Below, piece by piece: positions 9,803-20,935 of a DNA stretch of 64,000 nucleotides (the stretch's first letter is position 1; each line of letters starts with the position of its first letter). The stretch lies in the NCBI RefSeq assembly GCF_010183535.1, contig NC_071333.1, positions 21,140,587 to 21,204,586 of the forward strand. Reading direction: 5' to 3'. The notes under the pieces were generated by a model. It did not search any database. It saw only the letters and a list, made by a program, of their open reading frames with translations, and had not been told where the DNA came from. A program made the position numbers and the translations under genes. This DNA comes from Caenorhabditis remanei. Its lineage: Eukaryota; Nematoda; Chromadorea; Rhabditida; Rhabditidae.

Positions 9803-10334
9803 TTTTGGCGAGTATTGATGTGTTTAAATTTACCTGAAAACAAAAAAGTAAATGAGGACTATTATATTCATTAAAATAACGTAATAAACGAGAGAACAGT
9901 GACTGAAAACCTATCGAAAACCAAATGAAAATGAAGCAACACGGAAATCAAAAACAAAAAAACCCTAGGCGTTAGATGAGATCGGTACAAGAACGTTTGA
10001 GTCCTATGAATGTGCCAGAAATGAATCGAGAAACAAAGTATTTTCAAATCATGACAAGAACGGCGAATGAACCCACAGGGCAGCGGAGGTTGAGAGGGGA
10101 GAGAATCAACGCAGACCCAAAAACATGAGATCGTATTGACAGTGTTACCGAGTTCATGAGACTCAGCAAAAGAAAACTGCAAAAGAACTGTGAAAGATGT
10201 GAATATGTGAATAAAAATCGCTGGGAAGAAACGATTGGGATGGCGAAAGTCGCAAAAATTTGCGGAATCCAAGGAGTGCACAACATAGAGTAGAAGTACA
10301 GCGCAATGAAATAGTGGTTATCAACGCATTGTGC

Positions 10335-10535
10335 GCAAAAAATGTATGGCTCAGTCATTTAGCGGACCAGAACAAGGAAAAAGAGGAATGAATGAGGTCG
10401 GGACCATTGAGGGCAAATGGCAATGCGTGGGCGTAGTCCGCAATTGCGCGTTGCGGTGTCTGCAGAACAAGTGCAAACACAGCACACACTGTTGGCCTAT
10501 TAGGCCACCCAGCCTTCTTACGAAAACAAAGAAGT
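10335..10535. repeat. Promoter-region repeat, copy 1
   Basis: Contains GTCGGGACCATTGAGGGCAA, GTGGGCGTAGTCCGCAATTG, CGCGTTGCGGTGTCTGCAGA and CACCCAGCCTTCTTACG in fixed order. The same order occurs at 10765-10985 and at 18390-18625. The core around CGTAGTCCGCAATTGCGCG is nearly unchanged in all three copies. It may be a shared regulatory module of the duplicated gene block or a small mobile repeat; no terminal repeats or target duplications were found. Confidence 0.8.
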
Positions 10536-10764
10536 TGACGGATATGATTTCTAATACTGAACATGTATTATGAGAAATGTGGCCGAGTTTTTTTGTTACG
10601 GAATACCAGTTTTTCATTTTCAATGTGAAAAACCTGTTTTCGAGAAAAAAAAGCAAAATTCCGTGTATATCAAACGAGTCGTTGCCGAGTTTTTAAGCAG
10701 CCGACCATTTAGTGATTGGGACGGAATCATAATGATAACGCAATGAAATAGTGGTTATCAAGGC

Positions 10765-10985
10765 ATCTTGCACTAAAAATGTATGGCTCAGTCATTTCGC
10801 AGACCGGCAGAAGAAAAAAAAGGGCAAGAGAAGAAAAAGAGGAATGAATGAGGTTGGGACCGTTGAGGGCAAATGGCTGTGCGTGGGCGTAGTCCGCAAT
10901 TGCGCGTTGCGGTGTCTGCAGAACTAGTGCACACACAGCGTTGGTCTGTTAGGCCACCCAGCCTTCTTACGAAAACAAAGAAATT
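10765..10985. repeat. Promoter-region repeat, copy 2
   Basis: Tandem partner of copy 1, ~430 bases away, with the same ordered blocks and a small insertion (AAGAAAAAAAAGGGCAAG) between the first two. Confidence 0.8.
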
Positions 10986-12056
10986 AATAACGGATATGAT
11001 TTCCTGTACGGAAAGTGGTTTGATAAGAAAAAATAAACTGAAAAACAATTAAGAAAATGTGCTTTTCTCACAACTGTCGGCAAACCTGTGAATGTTAGGT
11101 TCAATTCACTGTCAGGTACTTTGCTCCAAACGTGTTGCATAAAAACCACACGTTCCATAAAAACTGACAAGAATGAAACGTCGGACATTTGCGCTCATTA
11201 TGGTGAATAATATTTAAAAAAAACGTGATTCTGATGGTTGCGCTAAACCTAATATGCAAAATCTCGCCCGAAAGACTGAAAACTTTGGATGCTGCCAATG
11301 GAAAACGATTGGGTCTTCTATGTAATTCTTATGTCTTAATTCAGAGCTTCATTTTCTGCAGTTAAAATTTTTTGGGCACTCACAGAAAAGTAACAGGTGA
11401 TCAAAGCAACTACTTCTTCAAATCAACCAAATTTTAGTACAAAATTGACTTATAACTTTTCAGGGAGTTCCGGAACAAAAAAGTACTCAACGACAAAAAT
11501 TGAGCTCTAGGTTCAATTATCTACAATTTCTATGAAAGTTGAAGTTATAAGGGAAACATGAACAACGTGACACATTATCAAAGATTCATCATATTCCATT
11601 CACAGCAGCCAAAGTTTCCAACCTTTTGAGGGGTACGATTTGATTCCCACCAATTTCAGTTTCAATATCTATTTTCCAAATTTTTTTACTGATTTAGTGA
11701 TTTCATTTTTGAATTATCACCTTCTATCATACAGTACCCATGCAATAATGATCTCTCTTTTTCACTAAACATGAGGAAAGAAACAGAAATATATTATCTC
11801 TGTCACACATCAACCCCATTATTTTGCATAAACACTTATTCTTGCATACCCCAACCCCATCAAACTATGAATCATCCGAGAACGATCTTTTCCATTTGTT
11901 TATTTTGAAATAGGAGGAGCGAGCGAATCGAGAAAACCTACCGATCGTCTCTCCCTCTTTTTCTTTTTTTTCTGTTATTCTAGTATATTCTTTGAAACAA
12001 TTTTGTCAGTGATTCTGACTTGGCTACCCACAAATAGTCGTGGTGATTCCAATCAG

Positions 12057-12810
12057 ATGTCAGGCAACGTCGCTCCCAAACTCAAAGATGCCGGTGAGTT
12101 CTTTACTTGAACACTTAAACTCTCAGTATTCAATTCCAGGTCATTTCCCATGTCGTCACTGCTACAAAATCTTCAAGTACGAAAGGAATCTTCGTGAACA
12201 CGTCCACGGAAACCATCCACCAACGCATCACTGCTTTTTGTGCGATGATCGCTTGCCGAACGAGCATAAACCGCTACAAATCCACATGACCACTGTCCAC
12301 AAGCTCCCTGGTACTATCACTTGCGATTGCTGTGACGCTACGTTTGCAAGAAAATCCATTTTTGATAACCATTGCAAAGAAGTTCGGAATAAGGCAAAGA
12401 TGAAGCACGCAACACCCATCGCAAAAACTATCCGTTATCGGGATCCAATTTTGACAGCATTTCCTTCTGTCAACTATAAAAAGAACGTGGAAGCAGAACA
12501 GCCAGCGGAGAAGAGAAAATCTACAAGGGAACTCCCTTTCAGAGTAATCTACTCTGACGACAAAGTTATTCCACGTTCTGCTCTTCCGATTCTCGCAGAA
12601 GCTGCAGTTGATATCATTAACGCTATGGGATTGGAAAATTTGGGAATTATTGTAAAAGTAAGTTTTTTTAAATAGTTTTTAATGTTCTATATCTGACAGA
12701 GAACGTGAAAAACAGTCTGCAAGCTTAACAATTCTATTTTACAGAAGCAAAATCTTGATCGCGGACCTATGAGTGAAATGCGAGAAGATGGAATCATCAT
12801 AGAGCTGTGA
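12057..12810 (+). CDS. C2H2 zinc-finger protein, 206 aa, three exons
   Basis: Exons 12057-12093, 12140-12657 and 12745-12810; the introns are 46 and 87 bases with canonical ends, and the phases close. The ATG at 12057 was chosen because only this frame splices into exon 2; the ATG at 12040 is in another frame. Three C2H2-type units occupy residues ~17-105: CRHC...HVHGNH, CFLC...HMTTVH and CDCC...HC. The rest is basic (KKNVEAEQ, EKRKST), then a helical-looking region (ALPILAEAAVDIINAMGL). Probably a nuclear nucleic-acid-binding protein; targets are unknown. It is divergent from the 489-aa gene. A duplicate at 19274-19935 has lost exon 1 and a splice site, leaving this as the only apparently working copy. 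An AATAAA lies ~70 bases after the stop. Confidence 0.85.
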
Positions 12811-14837
12811 TGAGTGAGAAAACATATTTTATTTGTCGAATTCTTGTGAAGTTTGTGTCAAACTTTTCTGAAATGTTAATAAATAATGCATAATCGAGGG
12901 AAAAATCAACAAAAATCAGCAATTTGTCCAAAATATCCAACTCCTTGATCAGTTCTCATGAGACAAAGGAAAAAACAAAAATTTTGTGATTGCAAATTGT
13001 TTTTCCGAGAGAATTCCGAAACGTATATGTATTTAATCTAATAATTAGTCGAAGTAGTCGAATAGTTTCAAATTTCAAAACATATCAAGAATCCATTGTC
13101 TTCCATTTGGATTCCTCGAGTTTTGTTGTGACTTGAAAGCTGGCATTGTTTGCTTTGTGTTGTTTATTGCTTAGGACTACGGTTTTCTGAAAGAAGTATC
13201 AATGACTACGGAAGTTTTGAGAAAACGGTACAACAGAAGAAGAAAAAATGACCTGAAATATTCTCATGTTTTGATTATCTATTGAGAGAATGAAACAGTT
13301 GGGAGCTGAATGAAGTGCGAATCTGGATGATTCAGCACACTAGTTGCTCGTCGGTGAGTGGCAATCATGCAGAAAAACGTTCACACCCCTGTCCGGAACG
13401 TTCCTTTTGGCGATCTTCTTGCCTCCGAGGATTGCTTCCAACAGCTGGTGGATTGGAGCGTCTTTGTTCATGTCGAAAATCCATGGCGAACAGGAACGCT
13501 TGGGAGTTGCGGATACACGATGGTGCCCTGTTCTTCAGCCAAGTTCTTTACTGTGTCAAAGACTGCTAGCCTGCTGGACATCGGTTTTAGTGCCAGCGTA
13601 ATTCGTTCACTCTCGCACGTCGCTCTCTCGACTTCCACATATATGGGTCTTTCGGACGTTTCCATGGCAGCCTTGGTACCTCGGGTCAATTTTTCCGGAT
13701 AGGGAAGTCCGTTGCAGCCTCGAATGTCGCAAGTATTGATTGGGCGACCTCTCATTACGCTGATCTTCTGAAACTTGGTGGCTTTCGGCTGGAAGTCCTT
13801 GTTTTGATTAGCTGCAGCGAGAACTTCTAAACAAAGCACCGAGCGTTCTGAAATAAGTTTGAATATGTAAAATGTTCGTATACTCCAGGCTATAATTAAT
13901 TGCGACATAATATTTGCTCAAAACACAATGACTACTTTAAAAGTCTTATCTCTTCATTGAGATGGACGAGAGAGCATACTTTAATCTTAGATTTTAATAA
14001 AAATCATGAGTTTTCATGAAAGAGGCATTAAAGTTTTCTAAGACAAAAAATCAGAGAAAAATAAAAGTTAATTTTAGTAATTTTATTAGTACAATATGCT
14101 CGTAAATGAGCAGTGCTGGAGATTCCACGGAAACGAATGAAAATTAAATAAAGAAAATGCAGTGATGAATGATTGTTCACCTTTTTGCCCATTCTGTGTT
14201 GAGTACTCTTGAAACTCCAAATAATCACGACTAATTAACATGAATATCGAAAATTTATCATCAATTCGTCAGAAACTAGGTACCTCTCGGACCGCTTGCA
14301 TGAGAATACATAACAACATAAGCGTAAATGATATCAAATTGTTTTACTAAGAAAAAAAAATCGTATCGTAACAATTATTATCTCTCAGCGTTTCTTTATT
14401 GTTAAATGAATACGGAAGGCTGATTCTGGGATGTTTCAGCTGGAGGTGCAACATTATCCTAGCGAAACAGCTCGTGGTTCCAAAACTCCACCAGTAGCTA
14501 GATCACCATTTAGCTTAGTTTTCGTAATATTTGTTATGGTTCTTTTTACCAAAAACAACGGTTTTGTATTTTTAAGACCTTTTTCTTTGTAGCTGGTTGA
14601 GTTTTTATCATACGACCTAAAAGACCAAAATAACAATACCAACTACTCAAACAAACTATTCTCATTTACAGTTTATTTTCGCAATTGCCACAATTGTGTA
14701 AGAATTGGCTAATCAAAAAATTTAGAATAAATAAATAAATCGAAGATTAACTTAATACTGATAGCACGAGGAAGGCAACATTCGAAAAGCAAAAGAAAAT
14801 TAAACGCACAATCTAGTACAATATACAAATAAACACT
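12811..14837. other. Intergenic region with duplicated flank sequence
   Basis: Apart from the small minus-strand open frame at 13468-13849, no gene is supported. The part 12900-13270 matches 20000-20440 downstream of the second zinc-finger copy (for example GAAAGAAGTATCAATGACTA is in both), so it is part of the duplicated block. 13910-14837 is AT-rich with no structure noted. Confidence 0.5.
13468..13849 (-). CDS. Possible exon of an unrecognised gene (low confidence)
   Basis: A minus-strand frame runs from a TTTCAG acceptor at 13850 to a TGA at 13468 (127 codons). Its composition is protein-like (CDIRGCNGLPYPEKL, RPIYVEVERA), but no first exon or start was identified. Further splice-like signals downstream (13205-13240 and 13070-13190) suggest it may belong to a longer or broken gene. 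It is not similar to its neighbours by eye. Confidence 0.3.
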
Positions 14838-17322
14838 TTAGTTAGAGAAATCATGAGAGAATCCTTTTTGTTTCTTGCTCGAGCAAGAAACGGAAGACGT
14901 CGACACCTTGTTGAGATTATCGTCATTGTAGTAGATGATGTCTGCTGAGTGACAGGCATTGTTCAAACTGAAAAAAATAACATTTGATAAAAATTAAGAA
15001 ATCATAATATCTTACTGGTCCCCAAGCGACATCAACGACGGCCAAATCTCGTGATCAACTGAAACGTAGTGATAAACTCCGGGCACAATCCGATCATCGG
15101 ATGATTTGACCAAAGGAAGGAGCTCAAACTGAAAGTACGGAGGCATCCTCTGTGGCGCCTCAGTTTTGCCGTAAAACATGATGAAATCTTTCGCGACTAC
15201 AATATATGGCATTTCTGGGACTCCTCCAGCCCAGCAAGTGTAAACGCCGGCAATCCCACTGCTTGGGAAAACGTCAGATGCAAACTCTTTCATTTTCATG
15301 AAATGTGTCCATTGGTCCGACCAAACGATATTGGCAGTGTTGCCGTTAGCAATTTCCAATGTATCATCATTCTCGTCGTTTCTGATAGTCTCATTCAACT
15401 CGTCCTCCAAATACAAATCTTCAACACGAGTTGAATCAAAACCAGAGAACGTTTTGTTGAGATCGCCGTTGGTTTTGCGGTACGCTGGAATATTTGACGG
15501 CATCTCCACAAGATTCCACTGGCCTTGGAGTTTGGGCAAAGATTCTTCTTGGCACTTTCTCACAACAAAGTCACGGTCAGTAGTTTTGACACCATCAGTC
15601 AGATCTCCCGATCCCGATCCGTTGTCGGAATATGGGACAATGTTGTTTGATGGTTCTGAAATAATAATTTATAATAGGTTTTTCGGTTATTTGAATTAAC
15701 TTACTTTGGAAGTTGTTGGTTCCGGTAAGTTCCCAAAACCAACGCTCAACTCCAGGCAAAATTTGAATGTGCTTGTGAGCAGTTGGATTGTTTACTTTGG
15801 CGTCCTCTTGATTTTGTGCTTGGATATGTTCAGTGATCAATTGTTTAAGTCGAGAGTTGACACATTCGACTGTTCCGTCATTCGTGACCTTCTCACTATT
15901 CACAATACTCGTCACTCGACCATCTCCAGATACCTCCTGTTTATAGTGTCCCGACTTTTGACTTACAACAGCATCTTTCATGATAAACAAGTTGGGTTGC
16001 ATTGGAACGATACAGGCTGCAGTTTTCAGCTCATTAGTAGATGTGACGCATCTATCCGAAGACTTCAACTTGAAATCCGAGACTTGCCCAAGAAGAGAAT
16101 CGTCAACTCCATTAGCATGATTATTCTCTGAAAAGTCGGATTTAGTTTTTGTGAAATTCTTATTCGGCAGTTTCCACTTACCATGCTTATAGAACGGCTT
16201 GTTGCCGATTCTTGGGTGTGATCGGGAACGATAGCTATCGTTTTCTTGAGAGGAAAGTCTCGCCGGACGGTGTTTTAGTGGGATGAAATCCCCATTACGG
16301 GTACCTCTTTTGGTGAACATATTTGCCTGAGAGCTTCCGTCTTCAATTCCAGTCAATGTTTGATTCAAGGCGACTCTCACGCCGCCACGTGGCACTGTTG
16401 GGCGAGTGCAAAAGAGGTCGTCAGCCTTTCTGGCTGGACGATGCGTGACAGGAATGTAGTCCTTGTTGTAGCAGCCGTCTGAAAATGGGAATATGTTGAA
16501 GCTTTTCTATAAAATTCGGATAAATAAACTCACCCAACGCTGCGAAGGACTTGTTGGTGCAACTACGACGAGAGCAGGAACGGGCACGTTTGGTGCGTGC
16601 ATCCTCGAAATTGGGTCCTTCCGAAGATTTGTTCTTCCCAACGCTGGCATCCAACGTGACTTTGTCGACAAACACGTCATCACTATCATCATAATTGAGG
16701 AGCGATTTGTCATGGTGTTTGTCTCGAAATGATAATTTTAGGCGTCGTAATTGGAGAATTAATGGAGTTCGATGTGTTGGATGAGTCATTTTGCCTAAAA
16801 TCTTTACTCACCATAGCCATTGAATGTCTTGTTTCCAACTCCAACTGCAGACCGAGAGCTAGAATTGCGGTTCCCGCGCTGGTTGTCCCGTCCTTTGTCA
16901 CCGCTTCCATTTCCGTTCAATCGTTTGTCCTCCTGATAATAACTCATGGAGATAATAGAGTAGTTGGTTGGAAAATTCTGGTTATTGCTGTTGTCGAGGG
17001 TAGAACAATAGTTGGATGCACTTTTCCGCTCATTAATAGATGTGACGCATCTATTCGAAGTCTTCAACTTAAAATCCAAGACTTGCCCAAGAGGAGAATC
17101 GTCAACTCCATTAGCATGATTATTCTCTGAAAAGTCAGATATAGTTTTGGAGAAATTCTTATTGGGCAGTTTACACTCACCATGCTTATAGGACGGCTTG
17201 TTGCCGATTCTTGGGGTTGATCGCGAACGATAACTATCGTCTTCTTGAGAGACAAGTCCCGCCGGACGGTGCTTTACTGGGATGAAATTCCTATTAGGGC
17301 GAGTGCCTTTAGACGATGACAT
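14838..17322 (-). CDS. Seven-exon gene of unknown function, 711 aa, paralogue of the 489-aa gene
   Basis: Model (minus): 17322-17181, 17126-16812, 16722-16534, 16478-16182, 16127-15705, 15655-15016, 14967-14838; phases close to 712 codons with TAA. The exon-3 acceptor is weak (TTCGAG). The first introns are phase 1 with exon ends NKPSYKHG, NKTFNGYG, NKSFAALG and NKPFYKHG, as in the 489-aa gene. Exons 1-2 are repeated inside the gene: exon 4 second half and exon 5 start carry the same text (HRPA, SYRSRS, PRIGNKP; NNHANGVDD), and the two 54-base introns between them are almost identical. Exons 5-6 add a C-terminal region of ~350 aa absent from the short paralogue, with a Trp-rich, globular-looking stretch (WSDQWTHFMKMKEFASDVF; YFQFELLPLV). 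No membrane span was seen and the family is not recognised. Confidence 0.75.
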
Positions 17323-17789
17323 CTCAGAATGTTGAGTAGAGCTACCTGGAAAACGAAAAAGTGAATGAGGACTGATATATACATTAAAAGAACGTGATAA
17401 ACGAGAGAACAGTGACTGAAAAGCTATTGAAAACCAAATGAAGTCAAAGCAACGCACGGAATTCAAAAAATAAAAAGACCCCTGCGAGAAAGATGAGAGG
17501 GACACAAGAAGTTTGGCTCTAACCAATATCCCAGAAATGGATCAGGAAGCAGAATAGTTTCAAATTATGACGAGAGAGGCGAATGAACCCGCTCGACAGC
17601 GGAAAGTTGAGAAAGGAAAGAGAAGACACGCAGACACAAAAACGTCAAATCATATTAAAGGTCCTATCAATTTTAATGTGACACAGCAAAACACCTCCAA
17701 AAACTGCAAAATAAATGCAATAGATGTGAGTATGTGAATATGAGTTGCTGGGTAGAAACGACTGGGATGGTGAAGGTCGCGTCAATCCG
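17323..17789. promoter_or_regulatory. Upstream region of the 711-aa gene, duplicated
   Basis: Matches 9830-10250 upstream of the 489-aa gene (for example GGCGAATGAACCC and GAGTATGTGAATA versus GAATATGTGAATA). A TTTTCCAG just upstream of the ATG is a likely UTR or trans-splice acceptor. The match ends where the inverted pseudogene begins. Confidence 0.5.
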
Positions 17790-18255
17790 CAGAGTTACGG
17801 AGCATTTTTCGAGGGCGACGTTGATATGAGAAAGTGCCCGGAAGAATCTCTGCCCAATGCAAGGAGAGCACAACATCCAGTGAATGTCTGTCGAGATGCC
17901 GACTAACATTCCAGCGTACCGCAAAGTCAACGTCAATCTCAACAGGACTGTCTCCGGTTTTGACTCATGTCGAGTTTGAGAGGTGGATTTCGGAAACGAG
18001 CTGGAGTGGGGTGTGAAAACTCCGGAGAGGGATCGTCCATCAACAATTGTCAACTCCAGCACTACAAATGTCGCTTCTTTAAACCAGTGGCCGCATTGCA
18101 TAAAGATGGAAGCGTTTGCATCTGACGATGTCCCAAGAAATGCAAACGCCGGAATTAACACATGCATCAGTCTTGACAATGCCATATGTGGTCGGAGCTT
18201 CGAATCTTCATTCGTCGTCGGAGAATGCAGTCATATGGTTGGATTGATCTGAAAT
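17790..18255 (+). pseudogene. Inverted fragment of the 711-aa gene's exon 6
   Basis: On the plus strand the reading matches the exon at 15655-15016 of the minus-strand gene: KCPEESLP, EMPTNIPAYRK, LNRT.SGFDS, then NQWPHCIKMEAFASD. Stop codons (for example TAG after CAACATCCAG) and frame changes break it. It sits inside the region upstream of the 711-aa gene, in opposite orientation, so it marks an inversion-type partial duplication. Confidence 0.75.
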
Positions 18256-19273
18256 AATCATTTATCACTGGCTTTTTTTGTAATTTTGAATTAACTCACC
18301 TCCACAGTTCTTCGTTCCGTCACTGGTCACTTGACCTGGATTTGACTGAGCGCCAAATTTGAATTTGCGCAAGACGAAATAGAGGTTATCTACGCATTAT
18401 GCTCAAAAAATGCGTGATGCAATATTTTGGGAGACCGGAAGAAGGAAAAGGGGGCAAGAGAAGAAAAAGAGGAGTGAATGAGGTCGGGACCATTGAGGGC
18501 AAATGGCTGCGAGTAGGCGTAGTCCGCAATTGCGCGTTGCGGTGTTTGCAGAACAAGTGCACACACAGCATACACTGTTGGTCTATTAGGTCACCCAGCC
18601 TTCTCACGAAAACAAAAAGGTTAACGAATATGATTTTCAGTAGGGAAAATGTATTATGAGAAAAAACCAACTGACAAACAATTAAGAAAATGTATTTTTC
18701 TCACAACTAACGGCAGATCTGTAACTATTTAAAGCAACCTTTTGTTTCTACTGAGAAAATTATTCTTATTAACCATAAATTACACATACAATCACAAAAA
18801 ACATGTTACAACTATACAGAAAAACTGAACACGCGAAAGAAAAGAAGCACTAATGAACCGAAAATAGGCGATAATCAAATTCACTGAAAAAACCAACTGA
18901 CAAACAATTAAGAAAATGTATTTTTCTCACAACTACGGCAGATCTGTAACTATTTGAACTAATATTCTATTTTTTCTGTTAAAATCTAACACAATCTCGT
19001 AAATTCATTATTTTCCATTTAGAACAGGCAAAGTATTAATTTGAGCGGCACTGTACCTATGACTTTTGATTTTTCCATACTTTATTTCTGCAAAATTGTT
19101 TTATCGACGTACTATTTAAAAATGAATTTTCATTTCTCTGTAAATCTGTTTTTCATTACTATTTTAGTGGCTTTATCTTCGAGTTCTCACTTTGTATCGC
19201 ACAGTACCCCGTCAAAATGCAATAACCCAACCCCATTTATTTTAACACTTAAATTCTCTATATTGAATCCCAG
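18256..19273. other. Spacer upstream of the second zinc-finger copy, with repeats
   Basis: Holds the third copy of the ~200-bp promoter repeat (about 18390-18625). It also holds two direct copies of a ~65-bp block beginning ACCAACTGACAAACAATTAA (18664-18730 and 18888-18957). A diverged third copy of that block lies at 11035-11095 in the other spacer. No gene seen. Confidence 0.6.
18390..18625. repeat. Promoter-region repeat, copy 3
   Basis: Same ordered blocks as 10335-10535 and 10765-10985 (GTCGGGACCATTGAGGGCAA, CGTAGTCCGCAATTGCGCG, CACCCAGCCTTCTCACG). Single copy in this half of the duplicated block. Confidence 0.8.
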
Positions 19274-19935
19274 ATCATTTTCCATGTCGTCACTGCCACA
19301 AAGTCTTTAAGTACGAAAGAAATCTTCGTGAACACGTCTACGGAGACCATCCTCCAACGCATTACTGCTTTTTGTGCGATGACCGCTTGCCGAACGAGCA
19401 TAAACCGCTCCAATTCCACATGACCACTGTCCACAAGCTTGCTGACACCATCACTTGCGATTGCTGTGACGCTACGTTTGCAAGAAAATCCATTTTTGAT
19501 AACCATTGCAAAGAAGTTCGAAATAAGGCAAAGATGAAGCACGCAACACCCGTCACGAAGTCTATCCGTTATCGGGATCCTATTTTGTCAGCATTTCATT
19601 CTGTTAATTATAAAAAGAAAGTGAAAGCAGAACAGCCAGCGAGAAAGGAAAAATTGGCAAACGAACTCCTCTTTAGAGTAGTCTACTCTAACGACAAAAT
19701 TATTCCACGTTCTGCTCTTCCAATTCTCGCAGAAGCTGCAGTTGGTATCATTAACGCTATGGGATTGGAAAATTTGGGAATTCGTGTGAAAGTAAGTTTT
19801 TTATATCAGATTTTCGAAGTTTCATAGCGGACAGAGAACCTTTGCAAGCTAATTTATGATATTTTATAAAAACAAAACCGTGATCGTGGACCCACGAGTG
19901 AAAAGCGAAAAGATGGAATCATCATAGAGCTGTGA
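19274..19935 (+). pseudogene. Second copy of the C2H2 zinc-finger gene, exon 1 lost
   Basis: The 518-base exon 19274-19791 aligns over its full length with exon 2 of 12057-12810 and is open. The first exon is missing: sequence before 19274 jumps from text matching ~11850 to text matching ~12110, a deletion of about 250 bases that removes the start codon. The last exon equivalent (about 19871-19935) is present but its acceptor reads TTTATAAAAA where the working copy has TTTACAG. Both defects suggest a pseudogene; rescue by a new upstream start is possible but not seen. Confidence 0.8.
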
Positions 19936-20559
19936 TGATTGACAACATATCTGTCTATGGATGTTTCCTGAACTTTGTCTCAAAAATGTTAATAAATCGT
20001 GCATAATTAATTGAAACATCATTGAAAAACCATCAATTTGTCAAAACTATCCAACTCCTTGAGCAGTTCTCATGAGAAAAAAAGGAAAAACTCAAAATTT
20101 GAGATTGCAAATTCTATTTTCAAAAGAAATCAAAAGATTTAATCGTCTCTCAGCCAAAAAAGGAATAGCAGTCGAATCTTCACATATGCATATCAATTTA
20201 TTCAAAAAATTAGTCGGAAGAGTCGAATATATCCAAATCTTTGTAGAACATTCAGAGAATTCGATATTTTCCATTTGAATTTCTAGAGTTTCTTGTCGCA
20301 GGAAAGTTGGAATGGTTTTGGTCCGTGTTTTTCGATGCTAGTTGACATTACGGTCATCTGAAAGAAGTATCAATGACTACGGAAGTTTTGAGAAAACGGA
20401 ACAACAAAAGAGGGAAAAATGACCTGAAGTATTTTCACTCCAAAATAGCTTTAAATTGTTAATCGCAGAATTCTCTTCAGTGCACGCCGCTGATTGCAAT
20501 GGAGTTTAGATAGACCTAAAAGGAAAACTCAATTGATGCCAGTTTGACTCAGAAAAAAT
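19936..20559. other. Duplicated downstream flank, no gene
   Basis: Matches 12811-13270 after the first zinc-finger gene in several blocks. No gene seen. Confidence 0.45.
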
Positions 20560-20935
20560 TATTATGTCAGGTTAAGTTCCTCCTCCCGTCGCCCAATGTC
20601 TCTTATCTGTATAAATCCTAATTGCTCTAATTTTTTCTCAACTGTAATACCTATTTGGAATGCCTTAACTATTAATGTTCCCCATTTCCTTTGCCCATCG
20701 GAATTCAACTCTCTTCTTGTAAATAATATTGCACGATTCTGATTTTTTTGATTTTTTTTCCTTTCTTTATTCTCCCTCCCCCTTGCCCAACACCTATTTT
20801 ATAATTCCTTATTCCCGGTTTCCTTTCTCAGGTTTAGTCTCGTGAGGGACTGTACCTGACCTCCAGTGACATTTTCTGTATATTTAAATAGTTAAATAAA
20901 TATCAAATATCAAATATCAAATATCAAAATTACTC
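20560..20935 (+). mobile_element. 3' end of a non-LTR retrotransposon
   Basis: The stretch ends in TAAATAGTTAAATAAAT followed by about four copies of ATCAAAT, the kind of short tandem 3' tail left by RTE/CR1-like LINEs. The preceding pyrimidine-rich ~350 bases have no long frame and look like LINE 3' sequence. No RT-coding part is attached, so it is a heavily 5'-truncated copy. Confidence 0.5.

Larger units (their letters stand above)
9803..12056. promoter_or_regulatory. Divergent intergenic region between the 489-aa gene and the zinc-finger gene
   Basis: No gene seen. A TTTTCAG just upstream of the ATG at 9802 is a likely trans-splice or 5'-UTR acceptor. It is followed (9830-10300) by sequence closely similar to 17340-17800 upstream of the 711-aa gene. 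Two copies of a ~200-bp element lie in the middle. The last ~1 kb before 12057 is AT-rich with no repeats noted. Confidence 0.5.
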
